A stretch of DNA of 64,000 bases from Ornithinimicrobium sp. INDO-MA30-4 (GTDB lineage: Bacteria > Actinomycetota > Actinomycetes > Actinomycetales > Dermatophilaceae), in contig NZ_CP091056.1 in the NCBI RefSeq assembly GCF_021535045.1, forward strand, positions 2,480,001 through 2,544,000. Reading direction: 5' to 3'. Position numbers and translations under genes: made by a program. The notes under the pieces were generated by a model. It ran no database searches and was not told the origin of the DNA. It worked only from the letters and a program-made list of their open reading frames with translations. Positions within the stretch are counted from its first letter, which is position 1. Each line of letters starts with the position of its first letter. Shown in pieces: positions 8,919 to 18,878 of the stretch.

Positions 8919-11209
8919 CTAGTGGCTCATCGCCGATTCAATGACTCCGGTGTGAGCCGAGCGCAGATCTTCGATAGCCAGCGTGAACTGACCTTCAACT
9001 TTGAGATGATCCCCGCCAGTTGTGCCGATCCGAGCAAAGGTTTGACCCTTGTCGCTCAGCACAGCCTCAAAGGCTTCAGCATCGCTGGCCGACACGCTCA
9101 CGATGGCGCGCGCAGTCGATTCGCTCAACAGCGCGACAAAGGCATCGACTCCATCGCGTGAAGCCACCGACGACAAGTCAATGCTGGCGCCAACGCCGTG
9201 TCGCAGCAATGACTCCGCGAGCCCAGCGGCCAAACCGCCATCCGACAGGTCGTGTGCCGAGGTGATCAGGCCCTGATCGGTGGCAGCCAACACAGCACTG
9301 GCCAACGTCTGCTCTGCTGCGAGGTCGACGGTTGGAGGCAGGCCGCCGAGGTGACTGTGCGCTACCTCAGCCCATGCGGAGCCATCAAGCTCATCGCGGG
9401 TTTCGCCCAACAGATAAATCGCGTCCTGAGCATGAGCCCAGCCCGAGCGGTTGCGCTTGGCAACATCGTCGAGCACGCCAAGCACCGCCACAACCGGAGT
9501 GGGGTGGATCGCGATGTCCCCAGTCTGGTTGTAGAACGATACGTTTCCGCCGGTCACCGGGATACCCAAGACGGCGCAGCCATCGGCCAGGCCAGTCACA
9601 GCCTCAGAGAACTGCCACATCACGCCTGGGTCTTCGGGGGAGCCGAAGTTTAAGCAGTCAGAGACAGCCAGCGGTGCTGCACCGGCGACGGCTACATTGC
9701 GATAGGCCTCCGCCAACGCCAACTGTGAGCCTGCATACGGGTCCAGTTTGGTGAAGCGAGGGTTGCAGTCGGTCGACAGTGCCACCCCGCGACCAGTCTC
9801 TTCGTCAACGCGGACCACGCCAGCGTCATCGGGCATGGCCTGCGCCGTGTTGCCGCGCACATAACGGTCGTATTGATCCGTCACCCACGAGGCATCACAC
9901 ATATTCGGCGATGCGATGAGATCCAACACCGTGCGAGCGAGGTCGTCGCCTGTGCTGGGCCGGTTGAGGTGAGCCGTGCCGTCGGCCTGCAAATCATCCA
10001 GGTATGCCGGGCGCTCCAGCGGGCGCCGATAGACCGGGCCGTCGTGGGCCACCGAACGCGGCGGCACCTGCACCAGCAGGTCATCGCCCCAGTAGACCTC
10101 GAGGTTTTCGCCGTCGGTGACCTCGCCCAAGACGCTCGCTTCAACGTCCCACTTAGCCGCGATCGCCATAAAGGCATCGAGTTTGCCTGGCTCGACGACG
10201 GCCATCATCCGCTCTTGGCTCTCCGACATCAGGATTTCTTCGGGGAGAGCGACGAGTCACGCAGCGGCACGCGGTCGAGGTGAATCTGCATGCCGCCATC
10301 GCCGTTGCTGGCCAACTCGCTGGTCGCACAGCTCAAGCCAGCGCCACCGAGGTCTTGGATGCCAGCGACCACGTCGGCCGCATAGAGGTCGAGGCAGCAC
10401 TCAATGAGCACCTTCTCGGCGAACGGGTCGCCAACCTGGACGGCAGGCCGCTTGGCCGGGCCAGTCGAGTCGAAAGTCTCGGACGCGAGGACCGAAACGC
10501 CGCCGATGCCATCGCCACCGGTCTTGGAGCCAAACAGGACGATGAGATTGCCCACGCCGGTCGCATTCGCCAGGTGGATGTCCTCGGTGCGCATTGACCC
10601 CACGCACAGAGCGTTGACCAGCGGGTTGCCCTGATAGCAGGAGTCAAAGTTGATCTCGCCGCCGATGTTGGGCAAGCCCAGTGAGTTGCCGTAGGTGCCA
10701 ACGCCCGAGACGATCCCGGGCAAAACCCGTGCGGTGTCAGGGTGGTCCAAGGCGCCAAAACGCAGGGGGTCCATCACAGCCAACGGGCGTGCGCCCATGC
10801 TCATGATGTCGCGGACGATGCCACCGATGCCGGTTGCAGCGCCCTGATGGGGCTCGATATAGCTGGGGTGGTTGTGGCTTTCGATCTTGAAAGTCACGGC
10901 CCAACCATCGCCGATGTCAACGACGCCGGCGTTTTCGCCGATGCCGACGAGCAACTTCTCTTTCATCTCATCCGTGGTCTTGTCGCCAAACTGACGCAGG
11001 TGGACCTTGGAGGACTTGTAGGAGCAGTGCTCAGACCACATCACCGAATACATCGCCAACTCGGCGCTGGTCGGGCGGCGGTCCAGGATCTCGCGGATCT
11101 GCTGGTATTCGTCGCTCTTCAAGCCCAATTCGGCCCAGGGCTGCTCAGCCTGCGGGTCCTGGCTGGCGATATCGACGGTGTCGCACTTGTATGCGGGCAG
11201 ATTGCTCAT
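8919..11209 (-). CDS. purL: Phosphoribosylformylglycinamidine synthase subunit PurL (frameshifted)
   Basis: Synthetase subunit converting FGAR to FGAM with ATP and ammonia supplied by PurQ. The N-terminal part shows [32 protein letters not shown] and GRP-type [14 protein letters not shown] motifs of the ATP-binding AIRS fold. The second half shows [23 protein letters not shown] and [10 protein letters not shown]. One C is missing near 10243 ([19 protein letters not shown]), dividing the gene in two. Restored length is about 763 residues, typical of small-type PurL working with separate PurS and PurQ. The start overlaps the purQ stop by ATGA. Confidence 0.95.
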
Positions 11210-11877
11210 GCGGAAACCACCTGACGCAGCACGGACGTGAAGAATGGCAAGCCTTCGAGGCCAGGACCAAACCCAGGCTCGACGCAGTGTTCGGGGTGTG
11301 GCATCAAGCCGACGACGTTGCCGGCTTCATTGCTGATGCCCGCAATCTCGCGCCGGGAACCGTTGGGGTTGCCACCGAGATAGCGAGCCACGACACGGCC
11401 TTCGGCCTCAAGCATGTCCAGGGTGCGCTCGTCGGCCATGTAGCCGCCCTCGCCATTCTTCAGGACGATGGTGATCTCTTCGTCCTGGGCGAAGTCGCCA
11501 GTCCAGGCAGTGTCGACGCGTTCGATGCGCAACTTTTGGTCGCGGCAGATGAACTTCTGGTGGTCATTGCGCACCAAGGCTCCGGGCAGCAAGTGTGACT
11601 CGCACAAGACCTGGAAGCCGTTGCAGATGCCCAAAACAGGCAGGCCATCCTTGGCGGCCGGGATCAGGGCATCCATGACCGGCGCGAACCGGGCGATGGC
11701 TCCAGCGCGCAGATAGTCACCGTAGGAGAACCCGCCAGGCAGCACGACGGCGTCGACGCCCTGCAGGTCCGCAGTGCCGTGCCACAGATGCACAGCTTCA
11801 CCACCGGCCAACTCAATGGCGCGAGCGGCGTCGTGATCGTCTAGCGACCCGGGGAAAGTGACGACACCGACCTTCAC
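11206..11877 (-). CDS. purQ: Phosphoribosylformylglycinamidine synthase, glutaminase subunit PurQ
   Basis: Class I glutamine amidotransferase supplying ammonia to PurL. Intact, 223 residues. Visible are [26 protein letters not shown] (oxyanion region), [10 protein letters not shown] with the nucleophile Cys, and [10 protein letters not shown] carrying the His/Glu of the triad. The start overlaps purS by 4 bp (ATGA) and the stop overlaps purL by 4 bp, giving a tightly coupled purS-purQ-purL operon. Confidence 0.97.
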   Translation of the reverse strand: MKVGVVTFPGSLDDHDAARAIELAGGEAVHLWHGTADLQGVDAVVLPGGFSYGDYLRAGAIARFAPVMDALIPAAKDGLPVLGICNGFQVLCESHLLPGALVRNDHQKFICRDQKLRIERVDTAWTGDFAQDEEITIVLKNGEGGYMADERTLDMLEAEGRVVARYLGGNPNGSRREIAGISNEAGNVVGLMPHPEHCVEPGFGPGLEGLPFFTSVLRQVVSA

Positions 11878-12152
11878 GAGGCGTCCTCCTGGGCATCAGC
11901 GGCGGCATCAGCATCGCGAACCGACACGACATCTTCGATGACGGGATTGCTCAGCAAGGTCTCGGCAGCCTCTCGGGCTGCAGCCAAGACCTCGTCGGTG
12001 ACCTCGCCAGCCACCTCAAGGGTGAAGCGTTTGCCTTGGCGCACATCGGTGAACTGGCTCAAGTTGAGGCGCCGAAGTGCCCCCACCACCGCCTGGCCCT
12101 GGGGGTCCAGGATCTCTTGCTTGGGCATGACATCAACAACGACAGTTCCCAT
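11874..12152 (-). CDS. purS: Phosphoribosylformylglycinamidine synthase subunit PurS
   Basis: Small subunit bridging PurL and PurQ. Intact, 92 residues. [22 protein letters not shown] and [11 protein letters not shown] are characteristic. The acidic Ala-rich C-terminal tail ([13 protein letters not shown]) is beyond the usual fold. It is first in the purSQL operon; its promoter should lie in 12153-12284. Confidence 0.95.
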   Translation of the reverse strand: MGTVVVDVMPKQEILDPQGQAVVGALRRLNLSQFTDVRQGKRFTLEVAGEVTDEVLAAAREAAETLLSNPVIEDVVSVRDADAAADAQEDAS

Positions 12153-12284
12153 AGGGGTCCGCCACTCCTAGATTGAGGTGAGAAGTCAGATCTCATTCTA
12201 TCCAGGAGCGGGGACACTCCTGACCGTCGTCACATGAGCCTCGTGCGTTGCCTTGCGAGTCTCAGTTGGATCGCCTGGAGGGCG

Positions 12285-13300
12285 TCACGAGGGTGGGTTA
12301 AACGGTGCTCCGGTGAGAGCCTCAAAGGCTTCTAGATAGCGCTCGCGGGTCAGCAGGACCACGTCCTCTGGAAGAGGTGGTGGTGGGCCGTCGTCAGCGC
12401 GATCCCAACCGCTGGCCTCGGTGCTGAGCCAATCCCGCAAGACCTGCTTGTCGTAGGAAGTCTGCGGCTGTCCCACTTGCCACTGGTCTGCTCGCCAAAA
12501 GCGCGAGGAGTCAGGGGTGAGCACTTCATCCGCGAGGATGAGTTGCACGTCGTCAGGATCCAAGGACGACCACTCGATCGGGTCGTCGATGTCGAGATCC
12601 AGGTCTGCTGGGTCAACGCCGAACTCGACCTTGGTGTCGGCAATCAAGATGCCTCGATCGCTGGCAATCTCGTTGGCGCGAGCCAAAATCGCGATGGTCA
12701 GATCACGGACACGGGCGGCCAACGGCTCGCCCAGCACCTCGCATACCTGATCGAAAGTCATCGGCTCGTCGTGCTCACCAGCTGGTGCCTTCGTCGATGG
12801 TGTGAAGATCGGGGTCTCCAGCCGAGATCCGTCCTGTAGGCCTGCGGGCAAGGGCACGCCGCTCACGGTGCCACTGGCCTGGTATTCCTTGAGCCCGCCG
12901 CCGGTCAGGTAAGCGCGGGCGATGCACTCGATAGGCAGCATAGACAGGCGTCGAACGTAGACCGCGCGGCCCGAAACGGCGTGGGGGACGTCGGTGGACA
13001 AAACATGGTCGGGAGCCAGGTCGCGTAGTTGCTCGTTCCACCAGAGAGACATCTGGGTGAGGATGGCGCCCTTGTCTGGAATCGGACTGTCAAGCACGAA
13101 GTCATAGGCCGAGATCCGGTCACTCGCCACGAGGAGCAGAGCCTTTTCATTGACGATGCCGGTGTTGGGGTCCAGCGGCGCGTAGAGGTCTCGGACCTTG
13201 CCCGAATAAATCGGCAGGTGGTGCGGCAGGCTGGTGTCGCGGTCGATGGCGGCCTGGGTGGTGTTGCTGACCGAGGCTGCGCCGGGGCCGAGATCTCGCC
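12285..13300 (-). CDS. purC: SAICAR synthetase PurC (no separate start; possibly fused to PurD)
   Basis: Condenses CAIR with aspartate to SAICAR. Core motifs are IYSGKVRDLY (ATP loop, seen by reading 13210-13180), LLVASDRISAYDFV, IPDKGAILTQMS, PIECIARAYLTGG and DTKVEFG, ending at 12285. In the PurC frame upstream of SGKVRDLY there is no ATG, GTG or TTG as far back as the PurD-coding part. PurD has no stop before it either. Adding one G to the run at 13299-13302 joins PurD to PurC in frame through a linker of about 28 residues (GRDLGPGAASVSNTTQ...). This could be a real bifunctional PurD-PurC or a junction hidden by sequence errors. Confidence 0.85.
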
Positions 13301-14570
13301 CCGGGCAGCGCTTGCGGCGATGTCGGTGCGGAATTGGCCACCGCTCATTGAGATCTTTGAAAGCCCTTCGTAGGCGCGCTCGCGGGCCTGACTCAGGTCA
13401 GCGCCCAGGCTGGTCACGGACAGCACGCGGCCTCCACTGGCGATGAGCTCTCCGGCGTCGTTCAGTGCCGTGCCGGCGTGCAAGACATCTGTGTGGTCGG
13501 GCTGTGCCGCTTCTTGCCAGCCAATGATGGTGGCACCGGTCTGCGGGTCAGCCGGATAGCCCTCGGCGGCGAGCACAACGGTGACTGAGGCGTCGTCGCG
13601 CCAGGTCAGCGGGGGCTCCTCGTCAAGTCGCCCCTGCGCGGCGGCGAGCAGGAGTGTGCCCAGTGGCGTCTGCAGGCGAGAGAGAACTGACTGGGTCTCC
13701 GGGTCGCCAAACCGGGCGTTGAACTCAATGACGCGCGGCCCCTGGGGCGTCAGCGCCAAGCCGACGTACAGCACACCGACGAACGGCATATCGCGACGGC
13801 GCATCTCGTCGATCGTGGGCTGGGCCACTCGGTCAAGGACGAGATCAACGAGGTCGGGCGTCACTTCTGCGAGCCAGGGCAGTGGGCTGTATGCGCCCAT
13901 CCCGCCGGTGTTGGGGCCGGCGTCGCCATCGTGGAGGCGCTTGAAGTCTTGAGCGGGGGCTAGCGGCACGACGGTGCGGCCATCGGTGAGGCAAAGAGTG
14001 AGACCTCCGGGCCATCAAGGTATTCCTCAACGACGACGGTGCCGGATGGCTTTGAGAAGCAATCAGCTCCATGCGCCAGTGCTTGATTTTCGTCGTTAGT
14101 CACCACCACGCCTTTGCCGCCAGCTAGGCCATCGTCTTTGATCACGAAGGAGCGCCCGTGGCGTCCATGGCGTTGCCGAGCTCGTCTGCGTTGCCGCACA
14201 CATAAGCGCGGGCGGTCGGCACCTCAGCCGAAGCCATGATCTCTTTGGCGAACGCCTTGCTGCCTTCGAGTTGAGCGGCTGCAGCCGAAGGGCCAAAGCA
14301 CGCAAAGCCTGCTGCGCGGACCTGATCAGCGACCCCAGCAACGAGGGGTGCCTCGGGGCCGATCACCACGAGGTCGACGGCATGATCTCGAGCAGCGGCG
14401 ATCACGGCACTGGAGTCGGTCACGTCCGAAACGCCAGGCAGGCAGGTTGCCGTGAGCGCCATCCCCGGATTGCCCGGTGCAGCGATCACCTCGGCTACTT
14501 CAGGGCTGCGCTGAAGCGCAGTCACGATCGCGTGTTCACGGGCGCCGGAGCCAATCACGAGGATCTTCAC
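13301..14570 (-). CDS. purD: Phosphoribosylamine-glycine ligase PurD (frameshifted)
   Basis: ATP-grasp enzyme making GAR from phosphoribosylamine and glycine. The start GTG 14570 gives VKILVIGSGAREHAIVTAL, the family N-terminus. FVIKDDGLAGGKGVVV is the ATP-grasp glycine loop, then VVVEEYLDGPEVSLFAL, NTGGMGAYSPLPW and VIEFNARFGDPETQ. C-terminal ISMSGGQFRTDIAA marks the usual end. Deletions near 14150 (APSFVIKDD) and 13970 (SLFALTDGRTVVPLA) break the frame. No stop follows before PurC. Two hairpins lie in the leader. Confidence 0.93.
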
Positions 14571-14633
14571 AGAGTGAAGCCTACAGAGAAGGTCGGACAG
14601 CAGGGGCGCGAGAGAAGAGGAGAAAGAATGGGT

Positions 14634-14678
14634 GTGGCCCTCCTGGGAGGCAGGGGGGCATTCCCCCAGGAGGGCCAC
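14634..14678. terminator. 14-bp inverted repeat upstream of purD
   Basis: GTGGCCCTCCTGGG (14634-14647) pairs perfectly with CCCAGGAGGGCCAC (14665-14678) around a 17-nt C/G-rich loop. It lies 64 bp or more upstream of the purD start, inside the 331-bp gap between purD and the divergent regulator. It could be a leader hairpin or attenuator for purD, or a terminator. Confidence 0.5.
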
Positions 14679-14694
14679 AAGTGGAGCAGGGTCT

Positions 14695-14722
14695 GACGGT
14701 TCTAGGGGGGGTAAGAACCGTC
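14695..14722. other. Second inverted repeat upstream of purD
   Basis: GACGGTTCT (14695-14703) and AGAACCGTC (14714-14722) form a 9-bp perfect dyad with a G-rich 10-nt loop, 16 bp beyond the preceding hairpin. It may be a hairpin or a protein-binding dyad. The remaining 14723-14816 is comparatively AT-rich and may hold the divergent promoters. Confidence 0.45.
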
Positions 14723-14816
14723 GACACGCACATCCCCACATCAGCGCGAACGCCGATAGTTGAATATAAACACATATCTGGCGGATCGCCAAGAGGAATG
14801 GTGTCGGGATAGCGTC

Positions 14817-14836
14817 AATGACGCATTTCCGTCATT
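14817..14836. promoter_or_regulatory. Operator-like dyad upstream of the second LuxR-type regulator
   Basis: AATGACG (14817-14823) and CGTCATT (14830-14836) form a 7-bp dyad with a 6-bp centre, about 65 bp upstream of the regulator start. The size and position suit an autoregulatory operator. Purely inferred. Confidence 0.35.
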
Positions 14837-14901
14837 ATTGAAGCAGGAGCAGGTTTGCTGAGACCTGTTGTGGGCATCATGGATAGCACCAGGGGACACA
14901 G

Positions 14902-15958
14902 ATGAGTGGCGACGACGCAAATAACGATGGGACGTCTGGCGGGCGAGGCAACCAGCGCAGCGTTGCGCCAACTAACGACCTGCCATTGATGACCGAGTCG
15001 GAGTTTGAGGCCGAGGTGGCGCGCGCATACCTGGCGATGGTGCATATGGGGCAGCCCACGCGTGCGAAATTGGAAGGTGAGGGGATTGAGCCAAGCACCT
15101 TGCGCTACTTGACTCGGGTCCTCGAAGACCGAGGTTTTGTAACGCCGACCGGCCCAGATACGTGGGCAGTCAACCCTCCGGAACAGGCAATGTCGGCCTG
15201 GGCCAACAGCGTCGAGCGTCGAGCGCAGGAGTCTCGTGTTTTGGCGGCCTCATTGCAAGCGATGTGGGAGTCCGGCCGTGCGCCGACGATGTCTGGCGAG
15301 CATGGGGTCGTGTGGTTGGACACCGTCGCAGACGTCGCGCGTTCGATGCATGAGTTGGTCCGTAGCGCGACTCAACAGGTATGGGCCGTGCATGACACGT
15401 CGCCAGCTTCTTTAGCATTGTTTGACCTAGCACTCGAAGCGCCTGGGCCCTTGGCGGCTTCAGGGGTCAAGGTGCGGATGTTGGTTGATCGCGGGCTGCT
15501 TGAGCGTCCCGGCGTGCTCAATCTGCTGGAGCGACGGGTGGAGGAGGGTATGAAGTCAGGCTGGCGTCCAAGCTGATCTTCAGCGCCATTTCGGTCGATA
15601 CCCGCGCGATGGTCGTTGACCTGACCGCTCATGACCCAGATTCTCCGGGCTCCTTTGAGATGCGCCGCCCACGCCGGTGGCCGCGGTTCGCAAGTGGGCC
15701 AAGGTCCTCTTTGAATACGGAACGCCGCTGAGCCCGGCCCTGGTCCCGGTCCGAGAGACTCGATCCCGCGGGCTGAGCCCCCGTGACCAGCGCATATTGA
15801 GCATGTTGGCGACCGGTCTCTCCGACCAAGTGATTGCCCGACACTGTGGTTGCTCCACCCGCACAGTGGAGCGTCGGGTCAGGTGGCTCTCGGACCGGCT
15901 TGGTGCCAGCTCTCGCTTTCAGGCCGGCGCCGAGGCCGTCCGCCGCGGTTGGTTGTGA
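14902..15958 (+). CDS. TrmB-like/LuxR-type two-HTH regulator, second copy (frameshifted)
   Basis: Same plan as the regulator at 6178-7266. An N-terminal winged helix (FEAEVARAYLAMVHMGQPT...STLRYLTRVLEDRGFVTPT) is followed by a middle domain (SATQQVWAVHDTSPASLALFD...VKVRMLVDRGLLERPG). The C-terminal LuxR-type HTH reads LSPRDQRILSMLATGLSDQV, then IARHCGCSTRTVERRVRWL and FQAGAEAVRRGWL. Two deletions break it, at about 15548 (EEGYEVRLASKLIFS) and about 15665 (RRPRPVAAVRKWAK). Restored length is about 352 residues. The middle resembles the effector part of TrmB-type sugar or antibiotic sensors, but no ligand can be named. Confidence 0.78.
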
Positions 15959-15979
15959 GGCGAGTAAAGTAGTTCCTTG

Positions 15980-16014
15980 GCCCGATTCCGACCGTGACCT
16001 CGCAGGAGTCGGGC
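15980..16014 (+). terminator. Imperfect hairpin between the regulator and the HelD-like gene
   Basis: GCCCGATTCC (15980-15989) pairs with GGAGTCGGGC (16005-16014) with one mismatch (9 of 10). It starts about 20 bp after the regulator stop and ends 20 bp before the TTG start of the next gene. It could be a terminator or a leader structure. It does not match the rifampicin-associated element known upstream of some helR genes. Confidence 0.4.
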
Positions 16015-16034
16015 AATGAGAGAGGACTTCGTTT

Positions 16035-18282
16035 TTGAGTGCTGACCAGCAGGCCGAGCTTGCGGCAGAGATCGCGCACGAGCAGTCGCATGTTGACCGG
16101 GTTTATACCGAGTTGGCTAAGGCGGCGACCCGTGCTGATTTAGTGCATGCCGAAGGCATGGTGCAGGGGCAGACAGAGCGGGCGGGCACAGGTGATCCTC
16201 GCGAAGAGGAGATGGCTGGCCTCTTTCAACGCGATGCCCTTGTCTCACGGCTAACCGCCGCCGCGCCTCGCTGGAGCAGCAGCACGAGGGGCTGGTCTTT
16301 GGCCGCCTTGACCTCGATGCGACGGCTCGCGAGCAAGAACGTGGCGAAACCGGCGAGGTGCGCTACATCGGTCGGCTGGGGTGCGGGACGACGAGTATGA
16401 ACCGCTCGTCATTGACTGGCGAGCGCCCGCAGCGTCGGCCTTCTATCGCGCCACGCCGGTTGAGCGGCACGGAGTGATTCGTCGCCGAGTGTTGCGCAGC
16501 CACGCACAGAGCGTGATCGGCATCGAGGACGACCTGATGGTCGCCGAAGCGCCCGACGACATGGTCGTGGTGGGTGACGGCGCTCTGATGGCCGCTCTGA
16601 CGCGGAGCCGTGGACAGCGCATGCGCGACATCGTGGCCACGATCCAGCAGCACCAAGACGAGGCCATCCGGGCAGTGGCAAGAGGAGTCACCGAGATCAC
16701 CGGTGGTCCAGGAACTGGCAAGACTGTCGTCGCGCTGCACCGTGCCGCATACCTGCTGTATTCAGAGCGCCGCCGTTTTGAGGCTGGCGGAGTCCTGGTT
16801 GTTGGTCCCTCGTCGGCCTACACCGCATACATTGAGCGTGTTTTGCCCTCGCTGGGCGAGGAAAGTGTCACGTTGCGCTCGCTGGGTGACGTCGTTGGGG
16901 GTATGACGGCAGTCCGCGTCGATTCCCCAGAGGCTGCGGCTATTAAGGGCTCTCTGCGGATGCGCCCGATTTTGGGTCGGCTGGTCAAAGAGCCAGTGCC
17001 CGATGCGCCGACGGTGTTGCGAGCGTTTATCGCCGGTCACGCGATCCGGTTGGACCCGCCACAGTTGGAGCGGGCACGCCGCCAGGTGCTGCGCAATCAC
17101 CAACGCAACGTCAGCCCCGCTGCGGTCATCCGCGCCCTGGCCGAGATGGCGTGGAACCAGGTCAAGACGGGGGAGCGGCCGGAGTTCCTCGACAAGTTTG
17201 AGGACTCGCGCGATGTCGAGGCCTTCGTTAAGCAGTGGTGGAGGCCCGTTGATCCACGCGAAGTCTTGCTGTGGCTCTCTGAAGACGACAATGCCGTGCG
17301 GTTGGCCAGCCCCGAACTGACCCCGGCGGAGGCCATCACGCTCGCCCGCTCGATGCAGGTCGCCCTGCGCACCGGGCAGTGGTCGGTCGCAGACGTTGCG
17401 TTGATCGACGAGTTGCAGTCACGACTGGGCCAGATGGTCGAGATCGATAAGGAAGAGCGCGGCTTCTACGAGATCGAGGAGTTAGACGACGTTTCGCAGT
17501 ATGGCGTCGCAGCAGTTCGCAGCGGTCGCTCCGGTCACGGCGGTAGTTCCGATGACGAGCCCACCTCGATGGAGCCAGAGGCAGAAGCCAACACCTCTGC
17601 TCGCGTCCCGCACGAACCGCGCGCCATGCTGATGAACGCCACGGTGACCCCGAGTGATTCTTATGCGCACGTGTTGGTCGATGAGGCGCAAGACCTGTCG
17701 CCGATGCAGTGGCGGATGCTGGCTCGGCGTGGCCGGGGCGCGTCATGGACGGTCGTCGGCGACGACGCTCAGTCTTCGTGGCCCGACCTGGCTGAATCGG
17801 CCGTAGCTCGGGAGGATGCGTTTGGCCCAGCCCGCAGGCAGAGCTTCCACATGACGACGAACTACCGCAATGCGCGAGAGATTTTCGACGTCGCACGCGA
17901 TCTGATCTCGGCAGTGGTGCCCGATGCTGATATCCCTGAAGCGGTGCGCGAGACCGGTAACCACCCAGTTGACACGGCCGTTTCGGCAGCGGATCTGGCA
18001 GATGAGGTGCGCTCCGCCGTGCATACGTTGTTGGAGCAGGTCGATGGCGCCATCGCGTTGATTGCTCCCGCCAAGTGGTGGGATCTCGCGGTGCAGGTGT
18101 CAGATTCATTGGAGGCTCGTGTCGGCGTCGTCGATCCGCTGTCGTCAAAGGGACTTGAGTATGACGCCACCGTCGTCATCGATCCCGATCAGATTGTGTC
18201 GGAGTCACCAGGTGGTGCCCGGGTGCTCTACGTCGTTTTGACTCGTGCCGCGCACCGAATGTCGATTGTGCGTCCGGAATAG
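16035..18282 (+). CDS. HelD/HelR-like UvrD-family ATPase acting on RNA polymerase (frameshifted)
   Basis: Superfamily 1 ATPase of the actinobacterial HelD class, which dislodges stalled RNA polymerase and in some species confers rifamycin tolerance. TTG 16035 has a good Shine-Dalgarno (AGAGAGGA, about 16020-16027). The N-terminal helical region (QQAELAAEIAHEQSHVDRVY) matches the HelD coiled-coil arm. YEPLVIDWRAPAASAFYRAT and GGPGTGKTVVALHRAAYLLY (Walker A) follow, then LVDEAQDLSPMQWRML (Walker B), VVGDDAQS, and C-terminal GLEYDATVVIDP and YVVLTRAAHRM. Frame breaks near 16255 and 16380 leave about 748 residues once repaired. An acidic, Ser-rich insert precedes Walker B. Confidence 0.85.
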
Positions 18283-18311
18283 TCTTGGTATGTGCTGTCG
18301 CAGCCAGCTCG

Positions 18312-18737
18312 TCACTCGCTTGTCACCGGACGTCGCTCGACTGGCAACCCGCGTTGTTCAAGGTTGAGTGAAAAGCGATCGGCACGGGAGGCCTGGTCGC
18401 TGTAGAGCTCGGCGGCGAGGGAATCTGCTGAGGTGACGAATTCGCCATTCTTGAGGTAGATCACCAGGTGGCGCATTGCCTTCATATTTCCCCGAGGGGT
18501 CCGGGAGGTCTGGACTTCTACCCAGTCGACGTGCTCCCAGGGGATTCGTTTGGGGTGGGTGGAGGATGAGACCCGGATGCCCTTGTCGCTGACGACGACG
18601 CGTGGCCAGGCGAGCCGGGTGAGGGAGACAACGGCATACAGCGAGATGACTGTCACCGCCGTGGCAGCGCCCGGGAGGGGAATGCCGATCGCGATCGGCA
18701 CGATGAAGACGCCGAAAAACAAAGTGGCGCTCACCAT
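18312..18737 (-). CDS. PH domain-like membrane protein
   Basis: About 141 residues. Two hydrophobic N-terminal segments (SATLFFGVFIVPIAIGIPLP and TAVTVISLYAVVSL) precede a bacterial PH-like domain (RVVVSDKGIRVSSS...IPWEHVDWVEVQTSR...HLVIYLKNGEFVTSADS). This is the common small actinobacterial PH protein. The start is uncertain. The sequence just upstream (18738-18857) encodes MATTTTDVVQTCDRCLNY in another frame, so a missing base may hide a longer N-terminus. It is transcribed divergently from dnaX. Confidence 0.65.
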   Translation of the reverse strand: MVSATLFFGVFIVPIAIGIPLPGAATAVTVISLYAVVSLTRLAWPRVVVSDKGIRVSSSTHPKRIPWEHVDWVEVQTSRTPRGNMKAMRHLVIYLKNGEFVTSADSLAAELYSDQASRADRFSLNLEQRGLPVERRPVTSE

Positions 18738-18878
18738 TGCCCCCGCGATCCATACCCTGATGCCGGCCTATGGTGGTGATTTTCTCCTGGGTCTTTGGGT
18801 AGTTCAGGCAACGGTCACAAGTCTGCACAACATCTGTCGTCGTCGTCGCCATGTCAGTGACGGCGGCTAGGGTCAAGG

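Noticed and set aside
15980-16014. Rifampicin-associated element upstream of the HelD-like gene
   Set aside because: The inverted repeat there does not match the known GGGGCTTGC-type element.
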